From positions 1 to 64,000 of the forward strand of contig JAOPWC010000149.1 in NCBI GenBank assembly GCA_025965895.1: a DNA stretch of 64,000 nucleotides, read 5' to 3'. Shown piece after piece: positions 6,888 through 15,617 of the stretch; positions within the stretch are counted from its first letter, which is position 1; each line of letters starts with the position of its first letter. The notes beneath the pieces were generated by a model. That model saw only the letters and a program-made list of their open reading frames with translations, was not told where the DNA came from and searched no databases. A program made the translations under genes and the position numbers. This stretch comes from Mycobacterium sp. (lineage in GTDB: Bacteria > Actinomycetota > Actinomycetes > Mycobacteriales > Mycobacteriaceae).

Positions 6888-7961
6888 TCACGCAGAGTAC
6901 AGCCCTTTCCCGGTGATCAAGGGCAAGTCGAGAGTGCTGCGTATGCCCGGCGCCGCAGACACCACGGCGGGAATGGCGTTGACGATCCGCATCGCGGTGG
7001 CCACCAGGCCCGCGTGGTTGTGATCGCCATTGCGGCTACTCAGGCACACGTCCATCGCATACGACGGCTCGCCGGTGATCTCCACCCGGTATGAGCCGCC
7101 GGGCTGGGCGGGCTGTGGCCAATCGGGACACAGATCGTGGCGCAGCCTGGTTACGTGCTCGAGCACAACGGCGGGTCGCTCGTCCACGAGGCCGCGCACC
7201 TCGAAGCGCAATGCCGCGGCGGTGCCCTTCGCGATGAAACCGGAGGCGATTTCGAAATCCTCCGGGGCGGGCTCCCGGTAATACACCTCGACCACTTCGT
7301 CCAGCCTGATGCCCAGGCCCGCGGCCAGCTGCCGCACCACCGAGCCCCATGCAAGGCTTAACACGGTGGGTTGCAGAAGCATTGGGATTTCGTCCATCGG
7401 CTTGCCGAAGCCCATGATGTCGAGCATGACCGTGGCACTGTCGTAGGTCGCGTAGTCGACGATCTCCATGCAGCGCACCTGCTCGATGTGCTGACACGTG
7501 CCTGCCAGTGCGAGTGGCAACAGATCGTTGGCGAAACCCGGATCGATGCCGTTGACGTACAAGCTCGATCGACCCAGCTCGGCGGCGTCCCGCAGAGGAT
7601 CGATCAGCTGGTCGGGGATCACCTGATACGGGTACTGCAGGAAGACCGGGCCGCTGCCGACGACGTTGATGCCCGCGGCGAGAAGCCTGCGATAGTCTTC
7701 CAGGGCTTCGGGCAGACGGTTGTCAGCCATGGCGGTATATACTGCGCAATCAGGCTGTGCCGCAATGACTTCACCAAGATCACTGGTTGAGGTGACGCCT
7801 GTCGGGCCGTCGAGGCCCACGAGCTCGGCGGCATCCCTGCCGGCTTTCGCGTCCGACGACACCCACACCGCGGCCAGCTCGAATTGCGGGTTGGCCACGA
7901 TTCCGGTCAGCGCATGCCGACCGACATTCCCGGTCCCGATCTGCGCTACTCGTATTGGCAT
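6888..7961 (-). CDS. DapB-like NAD(P)-dependent dehydrogenase (Rv0926c-like)
   Basis: A 357-residue protein with a Rossmann nucleotide-binding start (RVAQIGTGNVGRHALTGI) and a dihydrodipicolinate-reductase-like layout: VVGSGPVFLQYP, NGIDPGFANDLLP and VMLDIMGFGKP. This family also holds amino-acid dehydrogenases such as 2,4-diaminopentanoate dehydrogenase, but the substrate of the mycobacterial branch is not known. It follows the SDR gene on the same strand after a ten-base gap, as Rv0927c-Rv0926c do in M. tuberculosis, so the two probably act in one oxidative pathway. Confidence 0.75.
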   Translation of the reverse strand: MPIRVAQIGTGNVGRHALTGIVANPQFELAAVWVSSDAKAGRDAAELVGLDGPTGVTSTSDLGEVIAAQPDCAVYTAMADNRLPEALEDYRRLLAAGINVVGSGPVFLQYPYQVIPDQLIDPLRDAAELGRSSLYVNGIDPGFANDLLPLALAGTCQHIEQVRCMEIVDYATYDSATVMLDIMGFGKPMDEIPMLLQPTVLSLAWGSVVRQLAAGLGIRLDEVVEVYYREPAPEDFEIASGFIAKGTAAALRFEVRGLVDERPAVVLEHVTRLRHDLCPDWPQPAQPGGSYRVEITGEPSYAMDVCLSSRNGDHNHAGLVATAMRIVNAIPAVVSAAPGIRSTLDLPLITGKGLYSA

Positions 7962-7971
7962 TGGCGGGTCC

Positions 7972-8763
7972 TCACAGGTCGGGGATGGGCAAGTCGAGAT
8001 TGGGCGCGATCAGGCCGCCGTCCACCTCCAGCGTCTTGCCTGTGACATAGGCGCTTGCCGATGAGGCGAGATACAGTGCGGCCGCAGCGATGTCGGCGGG
8101 CTCGCCGAGACGGCGCATCGGCGTCGCCTTCTCCATCGGTGTGCGCAACTCGTCGTTGCCGGCCACCACCTCCAGCGCCGACGTCAGGATGGATCCCGGC
8201 GCAATCGCGTTGACGCGGATCCGCGGCGACAGGTCGAGCGCGGCCAGGCGCGTGTAATGCGCAAGCGCGGCCTTGGCCGTGCCGTAGGCTGCGAAGCCGC
8301 GACCAGGCAGCCGCCCCATCGTCGAGGTCATGTTGATGATGCTTCCGCCGCCTGAGTGCTCAAGAATCAACGGAACCGCTGCCGTAGTCAGCGCATGCGC
8401 GGTCACCACATTGAACGTGAACGCGTCCCTCAAATCCTTTGTACTGGTGCTCAATAGCGTGCTAGGCAGTGTCCCACCGACATTGTTGACCACGATGTCG
8501 ATCCGGGAGAACGCGTCTACCGCCGTGTGCGCCAGCGCCGCGGTTGCGTTCGTGTCGGCGAGGTCCGCGACGACGACGTGTGCGCGACGACCGATCGTAC
8601 GTATCTGTTCGGCGATGCCGTCAAGCTCAACTTGTGTGCGAGATGAGATGATGACGTCGGCGCCCGCCTCCGCGAATGCCAATGCGATCGCGGCGCCCAG
8701 TCCGCGACCGGCGCCCGTGACAATTGCTACCTGATCGTCCAGCCGGAATCTGTCGAGAATCAC
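7972..8763 (-). CDS. SDR-family oxidoreductase (Rv0927c-like)
   Basis: A 263-residue classical short-chain dehydrogenase: cofactor motif TGAGRGLG (17-24), NNVGG, the catalytic Ser in INMTSTMG and the YGTAK tetrad motif, and a C-terminal VDGG. Arg in the SSRTQ position after the second strand suggests NADP(H). The position beside the DapB-like gene makes a two-gene unit read toward lower coordinates. Substrate unknown. Confidence 0.88.
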   Translation of the reverse strand: MILDRFRLDDQVAIVTGAGRGLGAAIALAFAEAGADVIISSRTQVELDGIAEQIRTIGRRAHVVVADLADTNATAALAHTAVDAFSRIDIVVNNVGGTLPSTLLSTSTKDLRDAFTFNVVTAHALTTAAVPLILEHSGGGSIINMTSTMGRLPGRGFAAYGTAKAALAHYTRLAALDLSPRIRVNAIAPGSILTSALEVVAGNDELRTPMEKATPMRRLGEPADIAAAALYLASSASAYVTGKTLEVDGGLIAPNLDLPIPDL

Positions 8764-8876
8764 CCGGGCAGACTAGCGAGTGTCGCGAGTGCTGTATACG
8801 TCATTCGGGATTCGCACGGCGCTTACCGCACAGATGACGTCCCATGCCGCGGGCCAACCAGTCCCCGACTTCGGCG

Positions 8877-9113
8877 CTACGCTGCGGGCGGGACGGCCGG
8901 TGGTGTCGTCGGAGGAGGTGGAGTGACCACCGGTCGGGGGTTTTCGGCGAGCACCGAATCCACGACATCCATAACGGTGGGGTCCGGGGATGGGGTGTTG
9001 TCGGCACGTGCGATCGCCGGCGCCGGCGCCAGCACGACCGTCAACGCGGCGGTCAGGCCAAATCCAGTTCGACGGAGATTGCCCATGACCAGGAGCCTAG
9101 TCAGGAGCTTCAT
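8877..9113 (-). CDS. Small secreted proline-rich protein
   Basis: A 78-residue (or 69-residue, from the ATG at 9086) protein. After a basic n-region comes a hydrophobic stretch (FGLTAALTVVLAPAPAIARA) with cleavage likely before DNTPS. The short mature part contains DPTVMDVVDSVLAENPRPVV and ends in a Pro/Thr tail (PPPPTTPPAVPPAA). It looks like one of the many short mycobacterial exported proteins of unknown role. The start is ambiguous because neither ATG has a clear ribosome binding site. Confidence 0.5.
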   Translation of the reverse strand: MKLLTRLLVMGNLRRTGFGLTAALTVVLAPAPAIARADNTPSPDPTVMDVVDSVLAENPRPVVTPPPPTTPPAVPPAA

Positions 9114-9237
9114 CGGCCCACAGCATTACTCGGCAGTTGTGCGCCTCGACGTCGAGCAGCGACTGGAAAGCCCTGCCTCGATCGCGCTCGCGCCGCAGCT
9201 TCAGTGATGCCGGCGCTCGACGCCACAGGCGGTCCTC

Positions 9238-10149
9238 CTACTTCTTGGCGGCGGCAGCCTTTTTCGCGGGCGATTTCTTGGCGGGCGCCTTCTTCGCCGG
9301 GGCTTTTTTGGCGGGTGCTTTCTTCGCGGCGCCATCAGCGGAAGCCGACTGCTCCCCGGCGCGTCGCCTCTTCACGCTCGCCTCGAGCTTGGCGAGCAGA
9401 TCGGACACATCCTCGGTGGAGTCGAGCTCCGCCGGCTGTTCTTCTGTGGTAAAGGCTTCGCCGCCTTCGAGTTTCGCTTCAACCAGTTCGCGCAGCTGCT
9501 CCTGATAGGTGTCGTGGAACTGCTCTGGGTGAAAGTCGTCGGCCATCGACTCGACGACCTGAAGGGCCATTTTCAGCTCGGCGGCTTTGACGTCGACCTT
9601 CTGGTCCAGCACCGGGAAGTCGGGGTCACGGATCTCGTCGGGCCACAGCAGCGTCTGCACGACCATCACCTCACGCTTGCTGAAATCCCCGACCCGCAGT
9701 GCGGCGAGACGAGTTTTGTTGCGAAGCGCAAAATGCACGATCGCAACCCGGTCCGTCTCCGCCAGGGTCCGTGCCAGCAGCACGTATGACTTGATGGACT
9801 TCGAATCCGGCTCCAGGTAGTAGCTTCGGTCGTACATCATCGGGTCGATCTCGCTCGCGGGCACGAACTCGAGCACCTCGATCTCGCGGCTTCGTTCCTC
9901 CGGAAGCGACGCGAGGTCCTCGTCGGTGATGATGACTATCTGGCCGGTATCGGATTCATAGGCTTTTGCGATGTCGCGGTAGTCGACGACCTCGCCGCAG
10001 ACCTCGCAAACACGCTTGTAGCGAATCCGACCGTTGTCCTTCGCGTGTACCTGGTGAAACTTCAGGTCATGGTCTTCGGTGGCGCTGTAGACCTTGACCG
10101 GGACGTTGACCAGGCCGAAGGAAAGTGAGCCCTTCCAGATGGAGCGCAT
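9238..10149 (-). CDS. mku: DNA end-binding protein Ku (NHEJ)
   Basis: The prokaryotic Ku core starts MRSIWKGSLSFGLVNVPVKV and contains the typical KRVCEVCGEVV segment, VLEFVPASEIDPM and LRVGDFSKREVMVVQTLLWP; the Ku bridge domain encircles broken DNA ends and recruits LigD. The ATG at 10149 is chosen over one at 10167 because it matches the family start. A lysine/alanine/proline tail of at least four KKAPA repeats (end of the protein, ~9240-9340) extends the protein beyond the ~273 residues of M. tuberculosis Ku; such tails aid DNA binding and threading. It is divergent from ligD. Confidence 0.95.
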   Translation of the reverse strand: MRSIWKGSLSFGLVNVPVKVYSATEDHDLKFHQVHAKDNGRIRYKRVCEVCGEVVDYRDIAKAYESDTGQIVIITDEDLASLPEERSREIEVLEFVPASEIDPMMYDRSYYLEPDSKSIKSYVLLARTLAETDRVAIVHFALRNKTRLAALRVGDFSKREVMVVQTLLWPDEIRDPDFPVLDQKVDVKAAELKMALQVVESMADDFHPEQFHDTYQEQLRELVEAKLEGGEAFTTEEQPAELDSTEDVSDLLAKLEASVKRRRAGEQSASADGAAKKAPAKKAPAKKAPAKKSPAKKAAAAKK

Positions 10150-10686
10150 ATCGCCAGTATGGCCCATCGGTCCATTTCAAGCGGGAAGCGGATGTCGGCA
10201 ACTCAGACCCTGGTGTCCCGGCTGGTGACGAGCTTGCATGGCAAACTGCCGTCGGCGAGTCAGTGCGGTTTTTCCGGACGTCAATTCTGCGGGTGGGAAA
10301 TCGCGGTCGAGCCACTCGCGGACTGGTGGGGCTGCGGCCGACATCCGCCAGCTTGGCGTAGCTACCGCACAACTTGTGCCAAGAGCAGCCGCACCTCTGG
10401 TGGACAGCGGCGTGAGCACCGGGCTTCGCGGCCGGGGTGGCCAGTGCGGACCGGGGTCCGCCGCCCGCCGGGCCGCCGGGAATCCGAAACCGACCAGTTG
10501 TCGTCGGCGGGAATCCGGTGTCGGCATGTGTGGCGAAACCGACTGATGCCGTGGTGTTTCGGTGAAGACGGAGCGGCTACTGTCGAGCGTCGGCTGCGGT
10601 GCGGCAAGCCGGTCGGATTGAACACTCAACGGCGTATACCGTGGACAGCAGGTTCATCGGCGTTCGAATGAGGGAATTCGGTCCGC
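10150..10686. other. Intergenic region between divergent ku and ligD
   Basis: 537 bases without a recognisable gene. Open frames exist on both strands because of the high GC content, but none gives a familiar protein or a signal peptide. The region must hold both divergent promoters. Its length is unusual for a pair that is usually closely spaced, so a decayed insertion is possible; no transposase fragment or inverted repeat was recognised. Confidence 0.4.
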
Positions 10687-12957
10687 ATGGCACGCGTACC
10701 GCATGTGTGGCCGCCCGACGGTGTGGCGGGTCCGCATGTGCGCCTCACCAATCCCGACAAGGTCCTGTATCCGGCGACGGGAACCACCAAGGAAGACGTG
10801 TTCGGTTACTACACGAGCATCGCCCCCTTCATGCTTCCCCATATCGCCGGTCGCCCGGCGACCCGCAAGCGCTGGCCGAACGGCGTGGAGGGGCCTTCGT
10901 TTTTCGAAAAGCAACTGGCTGAATCGGCACCCGACTGGCTGCACCGCGGAACCGTCGTGCACAAGTCCGGGACCACGACGTATCCCATCATCGACAGTTC
11001 CCTGGCGCTGGCATGGATCGCCCAACAGGCCGCGCTCGAGGTGCACGTCCCCCAGTGGCGGTTCGTGCACGAAAAGCCGGGTCCCGCGACACGGATCGTC
11101 TTCGACCTCGATCCGGGGGCAGGCGTTCAGATGGCCCAGTTGGCCGCTGTCGCGCGCTCGATCAGGGAACTGATCGGCGACATCGGGCTGACGACCTACC
11201 CCGTCACCAGCGGCAGCAAGGGTTTGCATCTCTACGTCCCGCTGGACGAGCCGATCAGTTCAACCGGCGCGACGAAGGTAGCCCGACGGGTGGCCCAGCA
11301 ACTCGAGCAATCCATGCCGAAGCTCGTCACATCGACGATGACCAAGAGCCTGCGGGCCGGAAAGGTCTTCGTCGACTGGAGCCAGAACAACGCGTCGAAG
11401 ACGACCATCGCCCCCTATTCGCTGCGCGGTCGCCCCGAGCCCACGGTCGCCGCCCCGCGCACCTGGGAGGAGCTCGACGATCCGGACATCAAGCAGTTGC
11501 GGTTCGAGGAGGTGCTCGCACGCACCGCCGGGGACGGTGACCTCCTGGCGCCGCTGGATCGCGACGCGCCGGTCGAAGACAGGCTGACGACGTACCGGAG
11601 TATGCGCGATGCCGGCACGACACCCGAGCCGATCCCGAAGACCCGCCCGGCCACAGGCAACAACAACCTGTTCGTCATCCAGGAGCACCACGCCAGGCGC
11701 CTGCACTACGACTTCCGGCTGGAACGTGACGGGGTGCTTGTCAGCTGGGCCGTGCCGAAAAACCTGCCCGACAGTCCCTCGGTGAACCACCTGGCCGTGC
11801 ACACCGAAGACCACCCGTTGGAATACCTGACGTTCGAGGGAACGATCCCGAAAGGGGAGTACGGCGGCGGCAAGGTCGTCATCTGGGACACGGGCACCTA
11901 TGAGGCCGAGAAGTTCACCGACAGGGAAGTGATCGTCACACTGCAAGGCGACCGCGTCTCCGGTCGCTATGCACTGATTCAGACCAACGGTGACCAGTGG
12001 CTGGCCCACCGGATGAAGGACCAGCAGTCACCGACGCCCAAGGATTTGGCACCGATGCTCGCGACACCCGGTTCGGTGGCGAAGCTGAAGGCCGGCGATT
12101 GGGCGTTCGAAGGGAAATGGGACGGCTACCGGCTGCTTCTCGACGCGGACCACGGCCGCATGCGGTTGCAGTCGCGCAGCGGCCGTGACGTCACGCGGGA
12201 CTATCCCCAGTTGCAGTCCGTGGCCGATGCCCTGGCCGACTACCAGGCGATTCTCGATGGCGAGGTGGTTGCGCTTGACGCGACGGGGGTGCCCGACTTC
12301 GGCGAGATGCAGAACCGCGCCCGTGCCACCCGTATCGAGTACTGGGCATTCGATCTGCTGCAGCTCGACGGCCGTTCACTGCTGCGCGTCAAATACCGCG
12401 ACCGACGCAGATTGCTGGAGGCGCTGGCCGCCGACCGCGACGCGCTGATCGTGCCGGACCTGCTGCCCGGTGACGGGCCCGATGCCCTGGAGTACTCGCG
12501 AGAACACCGCTGGGAAGGCGTGGTAGCCAAGCGCAAAGATTCGACGTATCAGCCGGGTCGACGGTCATCCTCGTGGATCAAGGACAAGAACTGGCACACC
12601 CAGGAGGTGGTGATCGGCGGCTGGAAAGAGGGCACAGGCGGCCGAACGAGCGGCATCGGGTCCTTGGTGTTGGGCATTCCCGGCAACGATGGTCTGGATT
12701 ACGTCGGCCGTGTCGGCACCGGCTTCACCGAACATGACCTGGCCCGGCTAAAGGAACTCCTGACACCGTTGCAGACCGCCGAATCGCCTTTCGCCACAAC
12801 GCTTCCCAGGCAGGAAGCAAAAGGCGTGACGTACGTGAAGCCGGAACTCGTCGGCGAGGTCCGTTACGGCGAACGCACGAGCGACGGTCGCCTGCGGCAC
12901 CCGAGCTGGCGCGGACTTCGGCAGGACAAGAGCCCGGCCGAGGTGAGCTGGGAGTAG
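10687..12957 (+). CDS. ligD: NHEJ DNA ligase LigD (polymerase-phosphoesterase-ligase)
   Basis: A 756-residue three-domain enzyme in the mycobacterial order. Residues ~10-290 are the primase-like polymerase domain (RLTNPDKVLYPATG, FDLDPG metal-binding motif, TSGSKGLHLYVPL). Residues ~320-450 are the 3'-phosphoesterase domain (FVIQEHHARRLHYDFRLE, IPKGEYGGG). Residues ~455-756 are the ATP-dependent ligase with nucleotidyl lysine K477 in EGKWDGYR. The enzyme fills, cleans and seals double-strand breaks held by Ku, encoded divergently next door. Length matches M. tuberculosis LigD (about 759), and all catalytic motifs are present. Confidence 0.96.
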   Translation: MARVPHVWPPDGVAGPHVRLTNPDKVLYPATGTTKEDVFGYYTSIAPFMLPHIAGRPATRKRWPNGVEGPSFFEKQLAESAPDWLHRGTVVHKSGTTTYPIIDSSLALAWIAQQAALEVHVPQWRFVHEKPGPATRIVFDLDPGAGVQMAQLAAVARSIRELIGDIGLTTYPVTSGSKGLHLYVPLDEPISSTGATKVARRVAQQLEQSMPKLVTSTMTKSLRAGKVFVDWSQNNASKTTIAPYSLRGRPEPTVAAPRTWEELDDPDIKQLRFEEVLARTAGDGDLLAPLDRDAPVEDRLTTYRSMRDAGTTPEPIPKTRPATGNNNLFVIQEHHARRLHYDFRLERDGVLVSWAVPKNLPDSPSVNHLAVHTEDHPLEYLTFEGTIPKGEYGGGKVVIWDTGTYEAEKFTDREVIVTLQGDRVSGRYALIQTNGDQWLAHRMKDQQSPTPKDLAPMLATPGSVAKLKAGDWAFEGKWDGYRLLLDADHGRMRLQSRSGRDVTRDYPQLQSVADALADYQAILDGEVVALDATGVPDFGEMQNRARATRIEYWAFDLLQLDGRSLLRVKYRDRRRLLEALAADRDALIVPDLLPGDGPDALEYSREHRWEGVVAKRKDSTYQPGRRSSSWIKDKNWHTQEVVIGGWKEGTGGRTSGIGSLVLGIPGNDGLDYVGRVGTGFTEHDLARLKELLTPLQTAESPFATTLPRQEAKGVTYVKPELVGEVRYGERTSDGRLRHPSWRGLRQDKSPAEVSWE

Positions 12958-12966
12958 ATCGGCGTA

Positions 12967-13350
12967 TCACTGTGCGTGACGGCGTGCCTCGGTGACCGAG
13001 GCAAACACCTCGAAGAGGTCCGTCAAGTCTGCAGCGGCCGGCCCGGCTCTCAACCGGTCCGCCCTTCGCATCGACCAAGCAGAACGAGATGTTTGACTCG
13101 CCGGCGATCACGGCGGCCCTCGCCAGCGCGTTGATTCCCTCGGAATCGATGCGTCTGATTCCGGAGAGGTCGACCACCAGGAGCGCCGGCGGCCGCATCA
13201 GTTCTTTGGCGACGATCCGCTGCATCGCCGCGGTGACGCTGCACAGCAGGTTACCGGTGACGTGGACACGGTGTTGTCGGCAGGCAACCGTTGGACGCTG
13301 ATCGTGGTCGAGCCGGAACTTTTCCTGTCACTGTCGATTGTCTTGCTCAC
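12967..13350 (-). pseudogene. STAS-domain anti-sigma-antagonist-like gene with two frameshifts
   Basis: A GTG start at 13350 behind a perfect AGGAGG opens a frame that reads to STTISVQRLPADNTV. From about 13275 the protein continues in another frame (HVTGNLLCSVTAAMQRIVAK, ALLVVDLSGIRRIDSEGINA, SNISFCLVDAKGGPVE), the core of a STAS domain with its DSEGIN switch-serine segment. A second frame change near 13045 leads to ADLTDLFEVFASVTEARRHA and a stop at 12967. Rejoined, this is a ~127-residue STAS protein; as written it cannot be made. Decay or sequencing error are both possible. Confidence 0.75.
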
Positions 13351-13415
13351 TTGACCTCCTAGCGCGCGGCGGGGGATCTGTGGTCGCGTTTCGCGTCTCC
13401 TAAATCCCAAGAGGT

Positions 13416-15617
13416 TCAGTGGTCGGGGCTGTTGGTCGCCCTGCGGCCGCCGAGCGGCTTGGGCTGGGGTGTCGTCAGGAGTCGGACGCCGGGGGGCAGG
13501 CCGTGAACGTCAAGTGTTCCGTCCCGTTCGACCGCGATGTCAATTCGCGACCCGGCCAGGGGGATGTGCTCCAGTCGCACCGGCAGCAGGCGGTCCGGTA
13601 CCACCGGGGCGAGCTGTATTTGACCGCGCGGGATGTCGGGGGCCAGCCGCAGCAGGCTGCGGAGTACGAGTCGCAGGGCGGCGGCAGCCCACGCCTGCGG
13701 CGAACATGAGGTGGGGTAGGGCACGGGACGGGTGAATTCGGAGCGCTCGAACCCGCAGAACAACTCGGGCAGCCGTCCTTCGAAGTGCTCAGAAGCATCG
13801 ATGAGGTCAAGTGAGATCTGTTGTGCCTCGGCGATGAAACCGTAGCGCGCCAACCCGGCGACGTTGATCGCGGTGTCGTGCGGCCACACCGAACCGTTGT
13901 GGTAGCTCATCGGGTTGTACGCGTTCATGTCGGTGGCCAAGGTCCGGATACCGAACCCGGAGGACAGGGCGGGGCCGGCCAGATGCGCCGCCGCCTCAGC
14001 CGCCTTGTCGTCGTCGACGATCCCGGTCCACAGGCAGTGCCCCATGTTGGACGTGACGGAGTCGACCTGCTGTTTCGACCCGTCCAGCGCTACCGCGAAT
14101 GCACCGGTCTCCGGCATCCAGAACGCAAGGTTGAAGGCCGCTTTCAGCCGCGCGGCGCGGCTGCGCCACTGTTGAGCGCGGCTGCTGTCCCCGTCGGCTT
14201 CGGCCAGCGCCGCACGCGCCCGGAACGCGGCGTAGACGTAGCCCTGCACCTCGCACGGCGCGATCGGGGGGGTCGCAAGATGACCGTCAGCGTGGTTGAT
14301 GCCGTCGAACGAGTCCTTCCAGCCTTGGTTCACCAATCCGCGATCGGTGTGTCGGCGGTACTCGACGAAACCGTCCCCGTCGCAATCGCCGTATTCCAGG
14401 ATCCAGCTCAGTGCCCGGTCCGCCGCGTCGATGAGCGGTTTGCGCTGGTCCTCCGGAAGCCCGCCCCAACAGTCCAGTTCACCCAGCAGCATCACGAACA
14501 GCGGGGTCGCGTCGGCGGTGCCGTAATAGGTAGTGCCGCCGCCGAGCGCCAGCGCCGCTTCCCGGCCGAGTCTTACCTCGTGAAGGATCCTGCCGGGCTC
14601 CTCCTCGGTCATGGGATCGACTTTCGTGCCCTGCACCCGGGCAAGCGTTTGCAGCGTGCACAACGCCAGCCGCGGATCAAGAGCGAGCGTCATCCAGCCG
14701 GTCAACAGGGAGTCGCGGCCGAAGAGCGCCATGAACCACGGCGCCCCAGCCGCGACAACCGGGCAACCCGGGTTGTGCGGATCTTCGATCTGCAGCGTGC
14801 CCAGATCGCGCGCGCCCGTCTCGATCGCAGCGTTCAGGGTGCGGTCGGCGCTGGTGATGCGGGGATTCGAGAGCCGCCATGCCTGGAGCCGCCGTGCGGG
14901 CGCGCTTTCGTCGAGCGGTTCCCCGCAACGGTGCCGTGGGATGATTCGCCTACCACTGATCGACGCCTCCACGGCAAAGCATGTCGACCACTGTGCGCGG
15001 GGGGGTATGACGATGCGGAATGTGAATCGGCCCGGACTGACGACGGGTTCGCCGGTCGCGGTGATGACAGCGCTGCGCGTGTCGTTGGGGCCGGCGATGG
15101 TGAACGTGAGGCAGGTGGATCCGACGTCGACGGTCACGCCGTGCGGCGGTTGCACCCGACCCTCCTTCACCGCGAACAGGTCCGCGAAGTCGGCGTCGGC
15201 GCTGAGCGTCAGGGCCAGCCCGACCGGTTCGGGTCCGAGGTTGCGTATCACCACATCCTCGCGCATGCCGTCGCCGACGAAGCGCCTGCGCAGCACCAAC
15301 ATCGTGCTGTCGGCGGCCCACTGCCGGGGCGACGTTCGACCAATGAACGTGGCATGGAAGGGCTCGCCAGGCTCCTCCACCATGGAAAGGCTCTGCACCT
15401 GTTCTCCATCGATCGCGACCCGCCAGCACGACAACACCCGGGTGTCGGCCAGAAACAACCCGTGAGGCCGGTCCCGCTGAACATCTCCGCTCATCGAAGA
15501 GATACAGAAGGTCGCGCCCTCCAGCAGCGTGACCGAACCAGGTTCACCGGTGGCGGGCGGACCGGTGCCCGACGCCCATGCGCCCGCGGCCGACTCTTCC
15601 CCGTCGACCATCGTCAT
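13416..15617 (-). CDS. Glycogen-debranching-type amylo-alpha-1,6-glucosidase family protein
   Basis: About 733 residues. The N-terminal third is the GDE_N-like beta domain (TLLEGATFCISSMSGDV, GLFLADTRVLSCW); the C-terminal two thirds form an (alpha/alpha)6 barrel with APWFMALFGRDSLLTGWMTL, DGFVEYRR, NQGWKDSFDGI and SVWPHDTAINVAGL, which carry the acidic catalytic residues of this glycoside hydrolase group. The enzyme likely trims alpha-glucan branches or a related glucoside; the exact substrate is uncertain. The ATG at 15617 overlaps the stop of the upstream glycosyltransferase as ATGA, so both are translated from one mRNA. An in-frame extension further upstream overlaps the glycosyltransferase and is not used. 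Confidence 0.82.
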   Translation of the reverse strand: MTMVDGEESAAGAWASGTGPPATGEPGSVTLLEGATFCISSMSGDVQRDRPHGLFLADTRVLSCWRVAIDGEQVQSLSMVEEPGEPFHATFIGRTSPRQWAADSTMLVLRRRFVGDGMREDVVIRNLGPEPVGLALTLSADADFADLFAVKEGRVQPPHGVTVDVGSTCLTFTIAGPNDTRSAVITATGEPVVSPGRFTFRIVIPPRAQWSTCFAVEASISGRRIIPRHRCGEPLDESAPARRLQAWRLSNPRITSADRTLNAAIETGARDLGTLQIEDPHNPGCPVVAAGAPWFMALFGRDSLLTGWMTLALDPRLALCTLQTLARVQGTKVDPMTEEEPGRILHEVRLGREAALALGGGTTYYGTADATPLFVMLLGELDCWGGLPEDQRKPLIDAADRALSWILEYGDCDGDGFVEYRRHTDRGLVNQGWKDSFDGINHADGHLATPPIAPCEVQGYVYAAFRARAALAEADGDSSRAQQWRSRAARLKAAFNLAFWMPETGAFAVALDGSKQQVDSVTSNMGHCLWTGIVDDDKAAEAAAHLAGPALSSGFGIRTLATDMNAYNPMSYHNGSVWPHDTAINVAGLARYGFIAEAQQISLDLIDASEHFEGRLPELFCGFERSEFTRPVPYPTSCSPQAWAAAALRLVLRSLLRLAPDIPRGQIQLAPVVPDRLLPVRLEHIPLAGSRIDIAVERDGTLDVHGLPPGVRLLTTPQPKPLGGRRATNSPDH

